A stretch of 57,839 bases of DNA from Actinotalea alkalitolerans (GCF_023369855.1 NZ_JAMBPP010000021.1:1-57839), one strand, 5' to 3'. Counted from the stretch's first letter, positions 24,946-34,349 are shown. Numbers and translations: made by a program. The notes: a model not told the origin generated them from the letters alone.

Positions 24946-25965
24946 TCAGGGCGCGCCGGGCACCGTCGACCCGCGTTCCAGGATGCGGTAGTCCGCGTAG
25001 ACCTGGACCGGGACGTGATCGGTCTCCTTGCCGGCGATCCGCTCGACGAGCAGGGCCACCGCGGTCCGTGCGATCTGCTCACGGCCAGGGTCGACCGTGG
25101 TCAGCGAGGGGGTCGAGTAGATCCCGTCGTCGATCGCGTCGAAGCCGATCACCGCGACGTCGGCCGGGACCCGCAGCCCGCGCACCTGCAGCTCGTGCAT
25201 CGCGCCGAGAGCCATCGCGTCGTTGAAGGCGAAGACCGCGTCAGGACGCGCCCCCGAGTCGAGCACCGCGGCCATCGCCGAGGCTCCGGTGGCGCGGTGC
25301 CAGAGACCGGCCTCACCGAAGAGGGCCGGGTCCGCCGGGATCCCCGCCCGCTCGAGCGCCTGGAGATGTCCCTGCAGCCGCAGGCCGGCCGAGCCCACGA
25401 CCTCGCCCGTGTGCACTCCGATCGCAGCGATCCGGCGCCGACCGAGGCCGATCAGGTACTCGGTCGCCGCGCGGGCGGCCTCCACGTTGTGCATCGTCAC
25501 GTGATCGACCGGACCGTGGAAGATCCGCTCGCCGAGCAGCACCATCGGGAAGTCCACCCGGAGGAGGTCCTCGTCACCGGCCCCGATCGCGAGCGGGCTG
25601 AAGATCAACCCGTCGGTCAGGTGTCGCCGTGCCCCCGAGAGCACCTCGAGCTCGCGCGAGCGCTCGCTGCTGGTCTGCTCGATCAGGACGGTGAGACCCT
25701 GCGCCTCGGCTGCCACGATCACCGCGTCGGCCAGCTCGGCGAAGTACGGCAGGCTCAGCTCGGGCAGGGCCAGGCCGATGATGCCGGTGCGGCCGGTCCG
25801 AAGGTTCCTGGCGGTGACGTTGAGCTGGTACCCGAGGTCCTCGATGGCACTGAGCACCTTGGTGCGGGTGGTGTCCCGGATGTAGGGGTAACCGTTGACC
25901 ACGTTGGAGACGGTCTTGATCGACACACCGGCGCGCTGCGCGACGTCGTGCATGGTCACGGCCAC
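24946..25965 (-). CDS. LacI-family repressor of the arabinan operon
   Basis: A 339-residue regulator with a helix-turn-helix at the N-terminus (TMHDVAQRAGVSIKTVSNVVNG, positions 4-25; key residues Ser15 to Asn24), a hinge ending at LRTGRTG, and a periplasmic-binding-like effector domain from IIGLALPE onward. The GTG at 25963-25965 is favoured by GAGGTGAGG upstream. It lies upstream of the binding-protein gene on the same strand but with its own control region. A perfect 14-bp palindrome upstream matches sites before the operon, so autoregulation plus operon repression is likely; arabino-oligosaccharide is the likely inducer. Confidence 0.92.
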   Translation of the reverse strand: MAVTMHDVAQRAGVSIKTVSNVVNGYPYIRDTTRTKVLSAIEDLGYQLNVTARNLRTGRTGIIGLALPELSLPYFAELADAVIVAAEAQGLTVLIEQTSSERSRELEVLSGARRHLTDGLIFSPLAIGAGDEDLLRVDFPMVLLGERIFHGPVDHVTMHNVEAARAATEYLIGLGRRRIAAIGVHTGEVVGSAGLRLQGHLQALERAGIPADPALFGEAGLWHRATGASAMAAVLDSGARPDAVFAFNDAMALGAMHELQVRGLRVPADVAVIGFDAIDDGIYSTPSLTTVDPGREQIARTAVALLVERIAGKETDHVPVQVYADYRILERGSTVPGAP

Positions 25966-26041
25966 GGTGCCTCACCTCGCCTCTCGAACGACCTCACGGC
26001 CGCGCCCGCCCTGGTAGACGCTCGCCAGGTACGATTCCACC

Positions 26042-26055
26042 CTACATCGATGTAG
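26042..26055. promoter_or_regulatory. Perfect LacI operator upstream of the lacI-type gene
   Basis: CTACATCGATGTAG is a perfect 14-bp palindrome 76 bp upstream of the regulator start. The two related sites before the binding-protein gene share the ACATCG core, so this is probably the autoregulatory operator. Confidence 0.8.
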
Positions 26056-26078
26056 AGACCCTGGTGGTGACAAACCTC

Positions 26079-26105
26079 AGGCCCGACACCGCCGGTGCCG
26101 GGCCT
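26079..26105 (-). terminator. Terminator behind the bS22 gene
   Basis: In the minus-strand transcript a 12-bp stem with one G-U pair and a 3-nt loop is followed by a T-containing stretch (GAGGTTTGTC). It lies 46 nt beyond the bS22 stop and insulates the LacI control region. Confidence 0.75.
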
Positions 26106-26150
26106 CGAGGACGATCCTGTGCCGCAACGCTGCCGCGGCAGCGCGTGCGA

Positions 26151-26249
26151 CTACTTCTTGTTGCGGCGCTGGTGGCGCGTCTTGCGCAGCAGCTTGCGGT
26201 GCTTCTTCTTGGCCATGCGCTTGCGGCGCTTCTTGATGACGGAGCCCAC
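26151..26249 (-). CDS. Small ribosomal subunit protein bS22 (AURKAIP1/COX24-like), 32 aa
   Basis: A 32-codon gene, below most gene-calling limits. The peptide starts (V/M)GSVIKKRRKRMAKKKHR and ends KTRHQRRNKK: 19 of 32 residues are Lys or Arg. It closely resembles the 33-residue bS22 seen in mycobacterial 30S subunits, also annotated as an AURKAIP1/COX24-domain protein. The GTG at 26247-26249 keeps the conserved GSVIKKRRKR start; GAGGA lies just upstream. A TAGAGT box at 26342-26347 may be its promoter, and a hairpin follows the gene. Its place next to the BldC-like gene is the usual actinobacterial arrangement. Confidence 0.9.
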   Translation of the reverse strand: MGSVIKKRRKRMAKKKHRKLLRKTRHQRRNKK

Positions 26250-26408
26250 GGGTCCTCGCAATGTGATCGGAAGATGCGCGACGTGCCTGCTCGTCACTGA
26301 CTCGCGACGGCCGACTCCCACGCTCGGGAAAGTCCGCGCTCACTCTACCCGTTCCGCGGCCCGGCTGCGTCCTGCACCCCGGCAGGCCCTCACCGGGCCA
26401 GGTCTCGG

Positions 26409-26621
26409 TCACGACGTGAGCCGGTCCCCCTCGACCGAGGAGGCCGCCAGGTACGCGTCGAGCGCGTCCTGAGGGACGCGGAAGGACCGCCCGACGCGGA
26501 CCGCGGGCAGCTCACCGCCGTGCACCAGGCGGTAGACGGTCATCTTCGAGACGCGCATGCTCTCGGCCACCTCCGCGACGGTGAGGTACCGCACCCGCGG
26601 CTGGCCCGGCCCACTGGTCAT
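26409..26621 (-). CDS. BldC-like MerR-type HTH DNA-binding protein
   Basis: A 70-residue protein made almost entirely of one winged helix-turn-helix: RYLTVAEVAESMRVSKMTVY (11-30), then RLVHGGELPAVRVGRSFRVP. This is the excisionase/MerR-like HTH found in BldC, which in Streptomyces binds direct repeats cooperatively and controls development. There is no integrase or att site nearby, so an excisionase role is unlikely. It lies 159 nt upstream of the bS22 gene on the same strand. Its role in this non-sporulating-type genome is unknown. Confidence 0.88.
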   Translation of the reverse strand: MTSGPGQPRVRYLTVAEVAESMRVSKMTVYRLVHGGELPAVRVGRSFRVPQDALDAYLAASSVEGDRLTS

Positions 26622-26766
26622 GCTGCCCCGTTCGCCCTGCCGGACGGCCCGACGGCCACGGCATCGATGCGCGACCTGCTGCCGCGCACCGTAACCCTAG
26701 GGCCTGGTGGGGCTGCTGTGAAAGGGGTGAACAGAGTGAAAGTTGATCACCCGTGCCACGGCACGG

Positions 26767-27951
26767 TCAGTCGTACAGCGGGTCGAGGTCGAACCACGGG
26801 AAGGCGGCCTGCCGTGCGGCCAGGATCACCCGGTCGACGTCGTCGGCCGGGTCGTACCCGTCAGCCCACGGGCGCGGCGGGAGCGCCCGGCCACGGTCGC
26901 CCATGACCTCGGGGGCGTCGGTGTCGAGCAACGCCTCGACGCGGTCCCGCCACGCCGCCGGCACCAGGGTGTCGACACCAACCGGAACGTGCGCAGCGAT
27001 CGCGATGAGGTGCGCCCACACCCGGGGGACGACCTGCACCACGGCGTAGCCGCCACCCCCCAGGGCGACCCAGCGACCGTCACAGATCTCGTGGGCGAGA
27101 TCGTGCACCCGGCGGATGCTCTCGCGCTGGGCGTCCACCGAGACCGCGAGGTTCGTCAACGGGTCCATGCCATGGGCGTCGCACCCGTGCTGGCTGACGA
27201 TCACGTCGGGTGCGAAGGCCCGCACCACGGGCAGGACGACCGCCTCAGCAGCCCTCAACCACGCGGTGTCCCCCGTCCCGGCGGGCAGCGGGACGTTGAC
27301 GGCCCTCCCACGGGCCTGCGGTCCGCCGACGTCGGCCGCGTGGCCCGTCCCGGGGAAGAGGCTGTACCCGCTCTCGTGGATCGAGACCGTCAGCACGCGC
27401 GGGTCGTCCCAGAACGCCTGCTCGACGCCGTCGCCGTGATGGGCGTCGAGGTCGACGTAGGCGACCCTGTGGGCACCGTCGGCGAGCAGCCGGCGGATCG
27501 AGGCGACGACGTCGTTGTAGATGCAGAACCCCGAGGCGTGCCCACGCATCGCGTGATGCATGCCCCCGGAGACGTTGACCGCGTGCACGGCACGCCCGGC
27601 CCACACCGCGGCGGCAGCCTCGACGCTCCCTGCGACCACGCGCGCCGCCGCCTCGTGCATGCCGGGGAACACCGGGTCGTCCAAGGTGCCCAGACCACGG
27701 CTCGGATCCGTGACGCCGTCCCGTGAGGCCGCCTGCACCGCGGTCACGTAGTCGCCGTCGTGGGCCGTGCAGAGCACCTCGTGCGACGCCGGCTCGACCT
27801 CGACCAGGCTCACACCCGGGGCGTCGAGCAGACCCAGGTCGCGGGCCAGATCCATGGTGAGCTCGAGGCGCAGGGGCGCCATCGGGTGGTGCACGCCGAA
27901 GTCGTAGCCGAGCATCGCCGGTGACCACACCACGTGCACCGGTTCGACCAT
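26767..27951 (-). CDS. AcuC-like class I histone deacetylase family protein
   Basis: A Zn-dependent deacetylase of the AcuC type; in Bacillus AcuC deacetylates acetyl-CoA synthetase. The 394 residues contain SGGMHHAMRG (His132, His133), YVDLDAHHGDG with Zn ligands Asp169 and His171, SQHGCDAHGMDPL and the GGGGY loop with the catalytic Tyr. No acuA or acs gene is nearby. The ATG is 6 nt after TAGCGT (27958-27963), suggesting a leaderless mRNA. The C-terminal 60 residues are an extra Asp/Pro-rich segment. Confidence 0.9.
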   Translation of the reverse strand: MVEPVHVVWSPAMLGYDFGVHHPMAPLRLELTMDLARDLGLLDAPGVSLVEVEPASHEVLCTAHDGDYVTAVQAASRDGVTDPSRGLGTLDDPVFPGMHEAAARVVAGSVEAAAAVWAGRAVHAVNVSGGMHHAMRGHASGFCIYNDVVASIRRLLADGAHRVAYVDLDAHHGDGVEQAFWDDPRVLTVSIHESGYSLFPGTGHAADVGGPQARGRAVNVPLPAGTGDTAWLRAAEAVVLPVVRAFAPDVIVSQHGCDAHGMDPLTNLAVSVDAQRESIRRVHDLAHEICDGRWVALGGGGYAVVQVVPRVWAHLIAIAAHVPVGVDTLVPAAWRDRVEALLDTDAPEVMGDRGRALPPRPWADGYDPADDVDRVILAARQAAFPWFDLDPLYD

Positions 27952-28111
27952 TCCGACACGCTACCCCTCGGGTGGCCTGTGCACCCCTCGCGGGGCCACG
28001 GGCCCGCGACCGGGAGCCACCCGCCCGCGCGGCCACGCGCGCCGTGGACCTGCGTGGGCCGCGCGGCATGCCAGAGTGGACCCGCCCGGTCGGTCACATG
28101 CGGAGGTGCGG

Positions 28112-29482
28112 ATGGAGCTCCCGCGCCCCTTGCTGCGCGGGCGCGAGCTGGTGGACCAGGTGGCCCGCCAGTCCCCTGCGCGCCTGGCACTGTCGGTCTT
28201 CGCCTGCGTCATCGCCCTGTTCACCGGACTGCTGATGCTGCCCGCGGCGACGGCTGCCGGCACCTCACCCCCGTTCGCCGACGCGCTGTTCACCGCGACC
28301 TCGGCGGTCTGCGTGACAGGGCTGGTGACGGTGGACACCGGCACCTACTGGTCGGGGTTCGGGCAGGCGATCATCCTCCTGGCCATCAAGATCGGCGGGC
28401 TGGGCGTGATGACCCTGGCCTCGCTGCTCGGCATGGCGGTCTCGCGCCGCATCGGCCTGACCCAGAAGCTCCTCACCGCCTCGGAGACCAAGACCGCGCG
28501 GCTGGGCGAGGTCGGCTCGCTGGTGCGCGTCGTCATCATCGCCTCGACCGCCATCGAGGTGCTCATCGCGCTCGTGCTCGTCCCACGGTTCATCGTCATC
28601 GGCGAGGACGTCGGCGAGGCCGTCTGGCACGGTGTCTTCTACGCGATCTCGGCCTTCAACAACGCCGGCTTCGTCCCCACCGAGGAGGGTCTGGCCCCGC
28701 ACACCGCCGACTGGATGCTCGGCCTGCCGATCCTGCTCGGGGTGTTCATCGGCTCTCTCGGCTTCCCGGTGATCCTCAACATCGCCCGTCACCGCACCCG
28801 CACGCGCCGGTGGAGCCTGCACACCAAGCTGACCGTCACCACCTCGAGCATCCTCGTGCTGGTGGGCGCGGTGACCATCGGTGCCCTCGAGTGGCGCAAC
28901 GAGGACACCTTCGGCCCGCTCGCCTGGCCCGCCAAGATCATGGCGTCGCTGTTCGCCGGGGTCATGCCCCGGTCGGGAGGCTTCTCGATGGTCGAGGTCG
29001 GCCAGATGCGGGAGTCGTCGTGGCTGCTCACCGACGCGCTGATGTTCGTCGGTGGCGGCAGCGCCTCGACCGCGGGCGGCATCAAGGTCACCACGCTGGC
29101 CGTGATGCTGCTCGCGATCCTCGCCGAGGCGCGCGGGGACCGGGACGTCGAGGCCTTCGGTCGCCGCATCCCCCGCGAGACCCTCCGGCTGGCCGTCGCG
29201 GTGTCCTTCGTGGGCGCCACGGCCGTCCTCGTCTCGACCCTGGTCCTGCTCGAGGTCACCGACCTCGGACTGGACGTGGTCCTCTTCGAGGCGATCTCGG
29301 CCTTCGCGACGGTGGGCCTGAGCACCGGGATCACCCCGGACCTGCCCGAGACGGGCAAGTATGTGCTGTCGGTGCTCATGTTCGTCGGACGGACCGGCAC
29401 GATGACCCTTGCAGCGGCCCTGGCCCTGCGCGACCGGCGCCGGGTGATCCGGTACCCCGAGGAAAGGCCGATCATTGGCTGA
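28112..29482 (+). CDS. TrkH/KtrB-type potassium channel subunit
   Basis: An ion-translocating subunit of a Trk/Ktr K+ uptake system. The 456 residues form four membrane-pore-membrane repeats; the four selectivity loops are seen as SAVCVTGLVTVDTG, SAFNNAGF, GGGSASTAGGIK and SAFATVGLSTG, the glycine being kept in each. A length near 450 fits KtrB better than the longer E. coli TrkH. The ATG at 28112 has GGAGG 5 nt upstream. It overlaps the gating-subunit gene by 8 nt. Confidence 0.93.
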   Translation: MELPRPLLRGRELVDQVARQSPARLALSVFACVIALFTGLLMLPAATAAGTSPPFADALFTATSAVCVTGLVTVDTGTYWSGFGQAIILLAIKIGGLGVMTLASLLGMAVSRRIGLTQKLLTASETKTARLGEVGSLVRVVIIASTAIEVLIALVLVPRFIVIGEDVGEAVWHGVFYAISAFNNAGFVPTEEGLAPHTADWMLGLPILLGVFIGSLGFPVILNIARHRTRTRRWSLHTKLTVTTSSILVLVGAVTIGALEWRNEDTFGPLAWPAKIMASLFAGVMPRSGGFSMVEVGQMRESSWLLTDALMFVGGGSASTAGGIKVTTLAVMLLAILAEARGDRDVEAFGRRIPRETLRLAVAVSFVGATAVLVSTLVLLEVTDLGLDVVLFEAISAFATVGLSTGITPDLPETGKYVLSVLMFVGRTGTMTLAAALALRDRRRVIRYPEERPIIG

Positions 29483-30242
29483 GAACCAGGCGTCCGAAGG
29501 GCGTCAGCCCCTCCAGGCCGAGACCACCGACGGCGGTGGCGGGCGTACCGTCCCGGTCACCAAGGAACGCACCCGCAAGCCCGAGAAGAGCGCCCAGGAC
29601 GGCGGGGTGCTGGTGATCGGCCTCGGCCGGTTCGGCTCCTCGATCGCGCTGACCCTGGACCGTCTGGGGCACGACGTCCTCGCGGTCGAGAAGTCACCTT
29701 CCCTCATCCAGCACTACACCGGGCGCTTCCCACTGGTCGAGGCCGACGCGTCCAACCCCGAGGCGATGGCCCAGATCGGCGTGTCCGACTTCCCGGTCGC
29801 CGTGGTCGGGGTGGGGACCTCCCTCGAGGCGAGCGTCCTGATCACCGGCAACCTCGTCGACGCGGGCACCCCGCAGATCTGGGCGAAGGCGACCTCGACC
29901 GAGCACGCGCGCATCCTGCAGCGCATCGGAGCCCACCACGTGGTGCTCCCCGAGGCCGACGCGGGCAACCGGGTGGCCCACCTGGTCTCGGGCAAGCTGC
30001 TGGACTACATCGAGGTCGAGGACGGCTTCACCATCGTCAAGATGCGACCGCCGCGCGAGACCCAGGGGTTCACCGTCGGGCAGTCGCAGATCCGCAAGAA
30101 GTACGGCGTGACCGTGATCGGTGTGAAGCCCCCCGGCGAGGACTTCGTCTACGCCGGCGAGGACACCCGCATCTCGGCCAACGACCTGCTCATCGTCTCG
30201 GGCCACTCCGACCTCCTCGAGAGGTTCGCGGCGCGCCCCTGA
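29475..30242 (+). CDS. TrkA/KtrA-type RCK potassium uptake regulator
   Basis: The cytosolic gating ring of the K+ system. In 255 residues, a disordered 43-residue N-terminal tail precedes an RCK_N Rossmann domain (VIGLGRFGSS, with GxGxxG at 49-54 and acidic Glu72) and an RCK_C domain (about 170-250, ending LLIVSGHSDLLERF). The start is a TTG at 29475, overlapping the channel gene, with GAGGAAAGG in front; no better start lies before the domain. RCK_C domains bind c-di-AMP in some Gram-positives, and disA is in this window, but a link is only inferred. Confidence 0.9.
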   Translation: MAENQASEGRQPLQAETTDGGGGRTVPVTKERTRKPEKSAQDGGVLVIGLGRFGSSIALTLDRLGHDVLAVEKSPSLIQHYTGRFPLVEADASNPEAMAQIGVSDFPVAVVGVGTSLEASVLITGNLVDAGTPQIWAKATSTEHARILQRIGAHHVVLPEADAGNRVAHLVSGKLLDYIEVEDGFTIVKMRPPRETQGFTVGQSQIRKKYGVTVIGVKPPGEDFVYAGEDTRISANDLLIVSGHSDLLERFAARP

Positions 30243-30244
30243 CG

Positions 30245-30284
30245 CCGCAGGGCCCGGTCCACGAGGGTGGACCGGGCCCTGCGG
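30245..30284. terminator. Bidirectional terminator between trkA and mmsB
   Basis: A perfect 18-bp stem (30245-30262 with 30267-30284) with a GAGG loop sits 3 nt behind the trkA-like stop and 24 nt from the convergent mmsB stop. Confidence 0.9.
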
Positions 30285-30308
30285 GGTGCCCGACGACGGG
30301 CGGGTGGA

Positions 30309-31490
30309 TCAGCGGGTCGAGCCCGCGCGACGCTTGTTGTAGACGTCGAAGGCGACGGCGAGCAGCAGCACCATGCCCTTGATGGCCTGCTGGTAGTCGA
30401 TGCCGACCCCCATGAGGGACATGCCGTTGTTCATCACACCCATGATCAGACCACCGACGATGGCGCCGATGACCGTGCCGACACCACCGGTGACCGCGGC
30501 GCCACCGATGAAGGACGCCGCGATGGCGTCGAGCTCGAACATGGTCCCGGCCTTGGGGTTGGCCAGGTTGAGGCGGGCCGTGAACACGACGCCGGCGAGC
30601 GCAGCGAGCACGCCCATGTTGACGAAGATCCCGAAGTTGACCCACTTGACCTTGATGCCCGAGAGCGTCGCGGCGCTCAGGTTGCCGCCGATCGCGTAGA
30701 CGTGGCGCCCGAAGATGGTGCGCTTGGTCACGGCACCGTAGATGAGCACCAGGGCCGCGAGGATGATCAGCACGAACGGCAGGCCGCGGTACGTCGCGAG
30801 CTGGTACGTGAAGGCCATCACGACGAGACCGGTCACGACGATCTTGGCCGCGAACATCGGGATCGACTCGACGGCCTGCTGGTAGCGCAGACGCGCAGCC
30901 CGCGACCGCCACTGCGAGACCGCGAAGCCGACCACACCGAGGCCACCGATGACCAGGGTGAACACGTCGACACCTTGCCCACCCAGATAACCGTTGGCGT
31001 AGCCCGAGGCGATGTTGCGGAACGGGGTCGGGAAGGGCGAGATCTGGGTGTTGCCCAGCACCACCATCGTGCCGCCGCGGAAGATGAGCATGCCGGCCAG
31101 CGTCACGATGAAGGCGGGGATGCCCACGAACGCGACCCAGAAGCCCTGCCAGCAGCCGACCAGCGCACCCACCAGGAGCGCACCGAGCACGCCGACCCAC
31201 CAGGGCAGGCCCTGCCGGACGACCAGCACGCCGGCCACGGCCCCCGTGAAGGCCACCACCGATCCGACCGACAGGTCGATGTGCCCGCCGATGATGACGA
31301 TCACCATCCCGACCGCGAGGATCAGGATGTAGGAGTTCTGCACGACGATGTTGCTGACGTTCTGGTTGCTCAGCAACGTGCCGTCGGTGAGCACCGCGAA
31401 GAGCGCGATGATCAGCACGAAGGCGATGAAGATACCGCTCTGCCGCAGGTTGCGGGTCAGGAGCGTCTTGACGTTCTCGAGCGCGCCCAT
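30309..31490 (-). CDS. mmsB: Multiple-monosaccharide ABC transporter permease MmsB
   Basis: The inner-membrane component of a CUT2-type sugar importer. The 393 residues have about ten membrane segments and family motifs such as GGHIDLSVGSV near residue 70 and FIGGAAVTGGVGTVIGAIVGG near the C-terminus. It lies 5 nt downstream of mmsA on the same strand. Related systems (MmsAB-ChvE, GguAB) carry arabinose, xylose, galactose or glucose; the nearby araBDA genes favour L-arabinose here. Confidence 0.93.
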   Translation of the reverse strand: MGALENVKTLLTRNLRQSGIFIAFVLIIALFAVLTDGTLLSNQNVSNIVVQNSYILILAVGMVIVIIGGHIDLSVGSVVAFTGAVAGVLVVRQGLPWWVGVLGALLVGALVGCWQGFWVAFVGIPAFIVTLAGMLIFRGGTMVVLGNTQISPFPTPFRNIASGYANGYLGGQGVDVFTLVIGGLGVVGFAVSQWRSRAARLRYQQAVESIPMFAAKIVVTGLVVMAFTYQLATYRGLPFVLIILAALVLIYGAVTKRTIFGRHVYAIGGNLSAATLSGIKVKWVNFGIFVNMGVLAALAGVVFTARLNLANPKAGTMFELDAIAASFIGGAAVTGGVGTVIGAIVGGLIMGVMNNGMSLMGVGIDYQQAIKGMVLLLAVAFDVYNKRRAGSTR

Positions 31491-31495
31491 CGCGT

Positions 31496-33025
31496 TCAGT
31501 CCTTTACCTTGGTCATGTACTGCATGAGGAGTTCCTGGTTGGCCTCGGCCCGCGGCACCTCACCGGTGATGCGACCTTCGGAGAGGGTGTAGATGCGGTC
31601 GCAGATCCCGAGCAGCTCGGGCAGCTCCGAGGAGATGACCAGCACGCCCTTGCCTGCGTCGGCGAGCTTCTGGATGATCACGTAGATCTCGTACTTGGCC
31701 CCGACGTCGATGCCACGCGTCGGCTCGTCGAGGATCAGGATGTCCGGGTCGGAGTAGATCCACTTGCTCAGAGCGACCTTCTGCTGGTTGCCGCCCGAGA
31801 GCTTGCCGACGACCGAGGCGACGCTGGGCGCCTTGATGTTCATGCTCGCCCGGTACTCCTCGGCGACCTTGAACTCCTCGTTCTCGTTGACCCACCCACG
31901 GGTGGCCATCTTCTTGAGCGAGGCGACCGAGATGTTGCGCTTGATGTCCTCGATGAGGTTGAGCCCGTAGCGCTTGCGGTCCTCGCTCGCGTACGCGATC
32001 CCGTGCGAGATCGCGTCGCTGACGGTCTTGATCCCGATCTCCTGACCGTCCTTGTAGATGCGGCCCGTGATGGCCGAGCCGTACGCCCGGCCGAACACGC
32101 TCATCGCGAGCTCGGTCCGCCCGGCACCCATGAGCCCGGCGAGGCCGACGATCTCACCGCGCCGGATGTTCAGGCTGGCGTTCTCGACGACCACACGGTC
32201 GTGCTGGATCGGGTGGTGCACCGTCCAGTCCTCGATCCGCAGGATCTCCTCGCCGATCGAGGAGGTGTGCGAGGGGTAACGGTGCTCGAGGTCGCGACCG
32301 ACCATGCCCTTGATGATCCGGTCCTCGGTCGAGGTCGGCTCGGTCATGTCGAGGGCCTCGATGGTCCGGCCGTCACGGATGATCGTGGTGGTGTCGGCGA
32401 CGTTGGCGATCTCGTTGAGCTTGTGGGAGATCATGATCGAGGTGATGCCCTGGCCCTTGAGGTGGCGCAGCAGCCCGAGCAGGTGCTCGGAGTCCTCGTC
32501 GTTGAGCGCCGAGGTCGGCTCGTCGAGGATGAGCAGCTTGACCCGCTTGGAGAGCGCCTTGGCGATCTCCACGAGCTGCTGCTTGCCCACGCCGATGTCC
32601 ATGACCTTGGTCACGGGGTTCTCGGACAGGCCCACCCGCGCGAGCAGCTTGGCAGCCTCGGCGTTGGTCCTGTTCCAGTCGATCATGCCTCTGCTGACCT
32701 GCTCGTTGCCCAGGAAGATGTTCTCGGCGATCGACAGGTAGGGGCTCAGGGCGAGCTCCTGGTGGATGATGACGATGCCGTGCGCCTCGCTGGCCTTGAT
32801 GTCGTGGAAGCCCACGACCTCGCTGTCGAACACGATGTCACCGTCGTACGTCCCGTGGGGGTAGACCCCCGACAGGACCTTCATGAGCGTGGACTTGCCG
32901 GCGCCGTTCTCTCCGCAGATCGCGTGGATCTCTCCACGTCGCACCTTGAGAGTGACGTCCTGCAGTGCCTTCACGCCCGGGAACGTCTTGGTGATACCGC
33001 GCATCTCCAAGATGTAGTCGTCCAT
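31496..33025 (-). CDS. mmsA: Multiple-monosaccharide ABC transporter ATPase MmsA
   Basis: A duplicated ABC ATPase typical of CUT2 importers, 509 residues. The first half has Walker [10 protein letters not shown] (38-46), signature IGVGKQQ and Walker [14 protein letters not shown]. The second half has the usual degenerate Walker [10 protein letters not shown], signature LSGGNQQK and [13 protein letters not shown]. It is separated from the binding-protein gene by 120 nt with a strong hairpin, and is followed immediately by mmsB. Confidence 0.94.
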   Translation of the reverse strand: MDDYILEMRGITKTFPGVKALQDVTLKVRRGEIHAICGENGAGKSTLMKVLSGVYPHGTYDGDIVFDSEVVGFHDIKASEAHGIVIIHQELALSPYLSIAENIFLGNEQVSRGMIDWNRTNAEAAKLLARVGLSENPVTKVMDIGVGKQQLVEIAKALSKRVKLLILDEPTSALNDEDSEHLLGLLRHLKGQGITSIMISHKLNEIANVADTTTIIRDGRTIEALDMTEPTSTEDRIIKGMVGRDLEHRYPSHTSSIGEEILRIEDWTVHHPIQHDRVVVENASLNIRRGEIVGLAGLMGAGRTELAMSVFGRAYGSAITGRIYKDGQEIGIKTVSDAISHGIAYASEDRKRYGLNLIEDIKRNISVASLKKMATRGWVNENEEFKVAEEYRASMNIKAPSVASVVGKLSGGNQQKVALSKWIYSDPDILILDEPTRGIDVGAKYEIYVIIQKLADAGKGVLVISSELPELLGICDRIYTLSEGRITGEVPRAEANQELLMQYMTKVKD

Positions 33026-33058
33026 GGCACAGCCGTCCTTGGTCGTCGGGCGGCCCGG

Positions 33059-33091
33059 CGGGCCGGCAGAGCACGTGGCTCTGCCGGCCCG
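33059..33091 (-). promoter_or_regulatory. Intercistronic hairpin between chvE-like gene and mmsA
   Basis: Perfect 14-bp arms (33059-33072 and 33078-33091) around a 5-nt loop. It lies 54 nt beyond the binding-protein stop and 33 nt before the ATPase start. It is placed like the hairpin in the other importer operon and may raise the binding-protein level by mRNA protection or partial termination. Confidence 0.75.
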
Positions 33092-33145
33092 ACGGACCTG
33101 GGGGGTGAGGCGACGGGCCAGGGTCGGCCCAGTGCGTCAGGGCTC

Positions 33146-34294
33146 TCAGATACCGAGCTCTTCGGCGGTCCAGTAGCCCGAGTCGACCAGGAGCTCCTGG
33201 ACGTTGTCCGTGTAGATGATGTACGGCGTGAGCTGGATGCTCGGGACGATCTTCACACCGTTGTCGTAGGTCGTGGTGTCCAGGCCCTCGGGGGTCTCAC
33301 CCTTGAGCAGGGTGTCGACGAGCTCGACCGTCGCGGCGGCGAGCTCACGCGTGTCCTTGTAGATCGTGGCGAACTGCTCGCCGGCGAGGATGGACTTGAC
33401 CGAACCGACCTCGGCGTCCTGGCCCGAGATGATGGGCAGGTCGTCCGAGGCGTAGCCGGTGCCGGTCAGGGCGCCGATGATGCCGATGGACAGGCCGTCG
33501 TAGGGCGAGAGCACGGCGTCGACGCGCGAGCCGTCCGAGTAGGTCGACGTGAGCAGGTTCTCCATGCGGGACTGGGCCGTGGCCGGGTCCCAACGCAGGG
33601 TGGCGACCGTGTTGAAGTCGGTCTGGCCGGACTTCACCACGAGCGTGCCGCCGTCGATCAGCGGCTGGAGGACGTCCATCGCGCCGTTGAAGAAGAACGT
33701 GGCGTTGTTGTCGTCGGGCGAACCGGCGAACAGCTCGATGTTGAACGGCCCGGTGGCGTCGCCCTCGGACTCGTCCTCGTTCAGCAGGCCCAGGCCCACG
33801 AGGAGCGAGGTGGCCTGCTGCTGGCCGACCTTGTAGTTGTCGAAGGTCGTGTAGTAGTCGACGTTCTCGCTGTCGCGGATCAGGCGGTCGTACGCGATGA
33901 CCGGGATGCCGTTCTCGGCAGCCGACTCGAGCTGGTTGGTCAGGGCGGTGCCGTCGATCGAGGCGATGATCAGGGCGTCGACGCCCTGGGTGATCATGTT
34001 GTCGATCTGGTTGACCTGGGTGGGGATGTCGTCCTCGGCGTACTGGAGGTCGACCTGGTAGCCCAGGGCCTCGAGCTGCTCCTTGACGTTCGCGCCGTCG
34101 GCGATCCACCGCTCGGAGGACTGCGTGGGCATCGCCACGCCGACCGTGCCGCCGCCCTCGGTGGTGGTCTCGCCGCCACCCTCGGTGCCGCCGCCACCGC
34201 CGCCACTGCCACCTGCGCCGTCGCCGCCGCAGGCCGCAAGACCCATGACCAGCGTCACACCTGCCGCGAGAGCGGCGAGCTTCTTGGTGTTCAT
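33146..34294 (-). CDS. ChvE-like multiple-monosaccharide-binding lipoprotein
   Basis: The periplasmic-binding-type receptor of the CUT2 importer, 382 residues. A signal with lipobox MGLAAC (Cys22) is followed by a 30-residue Gly/Glu/Thr linker and the sugar-binding domain: [56 protein letters not shown] and [13 protein letters not shown]. These match the ChvE/MmsE subfamily. It is the first gene of the unit chvE-mmsA-mmsB. An ATG with GGAGGAGAAG upstream defines the start. Induction by arabinose through the neighbouring DeoR regulator is likely but unproven. Confidence 0.93.
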   Translation of the reverse strand: MNTKKLAALAAGVTLVMGLAACGGDGAGGSGGGGGGTEGGGETTTEGGGTVGVAMPTQSSERWIADGANVKEQLEALGYQVDLQYAEDDIPTQVNQIDNMITQGVDALIIASIDGTALTNQLESAAENGIPVIAYDRLIRDSENVDYYTTFDNYKVGQQQATSLLVGLGLLNEDESEGDATGPFNIELFAGSPDDNNATFFFNGAMDVLQPLIDGGTLVVKSGQTDFNTVATLRWDPATAQSRMENLLTSTYSDGSRVDAVLSPYDGLSIGIIGALTGTGYASDDLPIISGQDAEVGSVKSILAGEQFATIYKDTRELAAATVELVDTLLKGETPEGLDTTTYDNGVKIVPSIQLTPYIIYTDNVQELLVDSGYWTAEELGI

Positions 34295-34349
34295 CTTCTC
34301 CTCCTCGAGAATTACTGCGTCTTCCTGATGTGGAACGGACTGGTCGGAA

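Noticed and set aside
26409-26621. Excisionase of a mobile element
   Set aside because: The HTH is of the excisionase/BldC type, but no integrase, att repeats or composition change is nearby and the bS22 neighbourhood is the housekeeping one.
27952-28111. c-di-AMP (ydaO-type) riboswitch before trkH
   Set aside because: The 160-bp gap has no recognisable ydaO consensus and a good Shine-Dalgarno close to the ATG.
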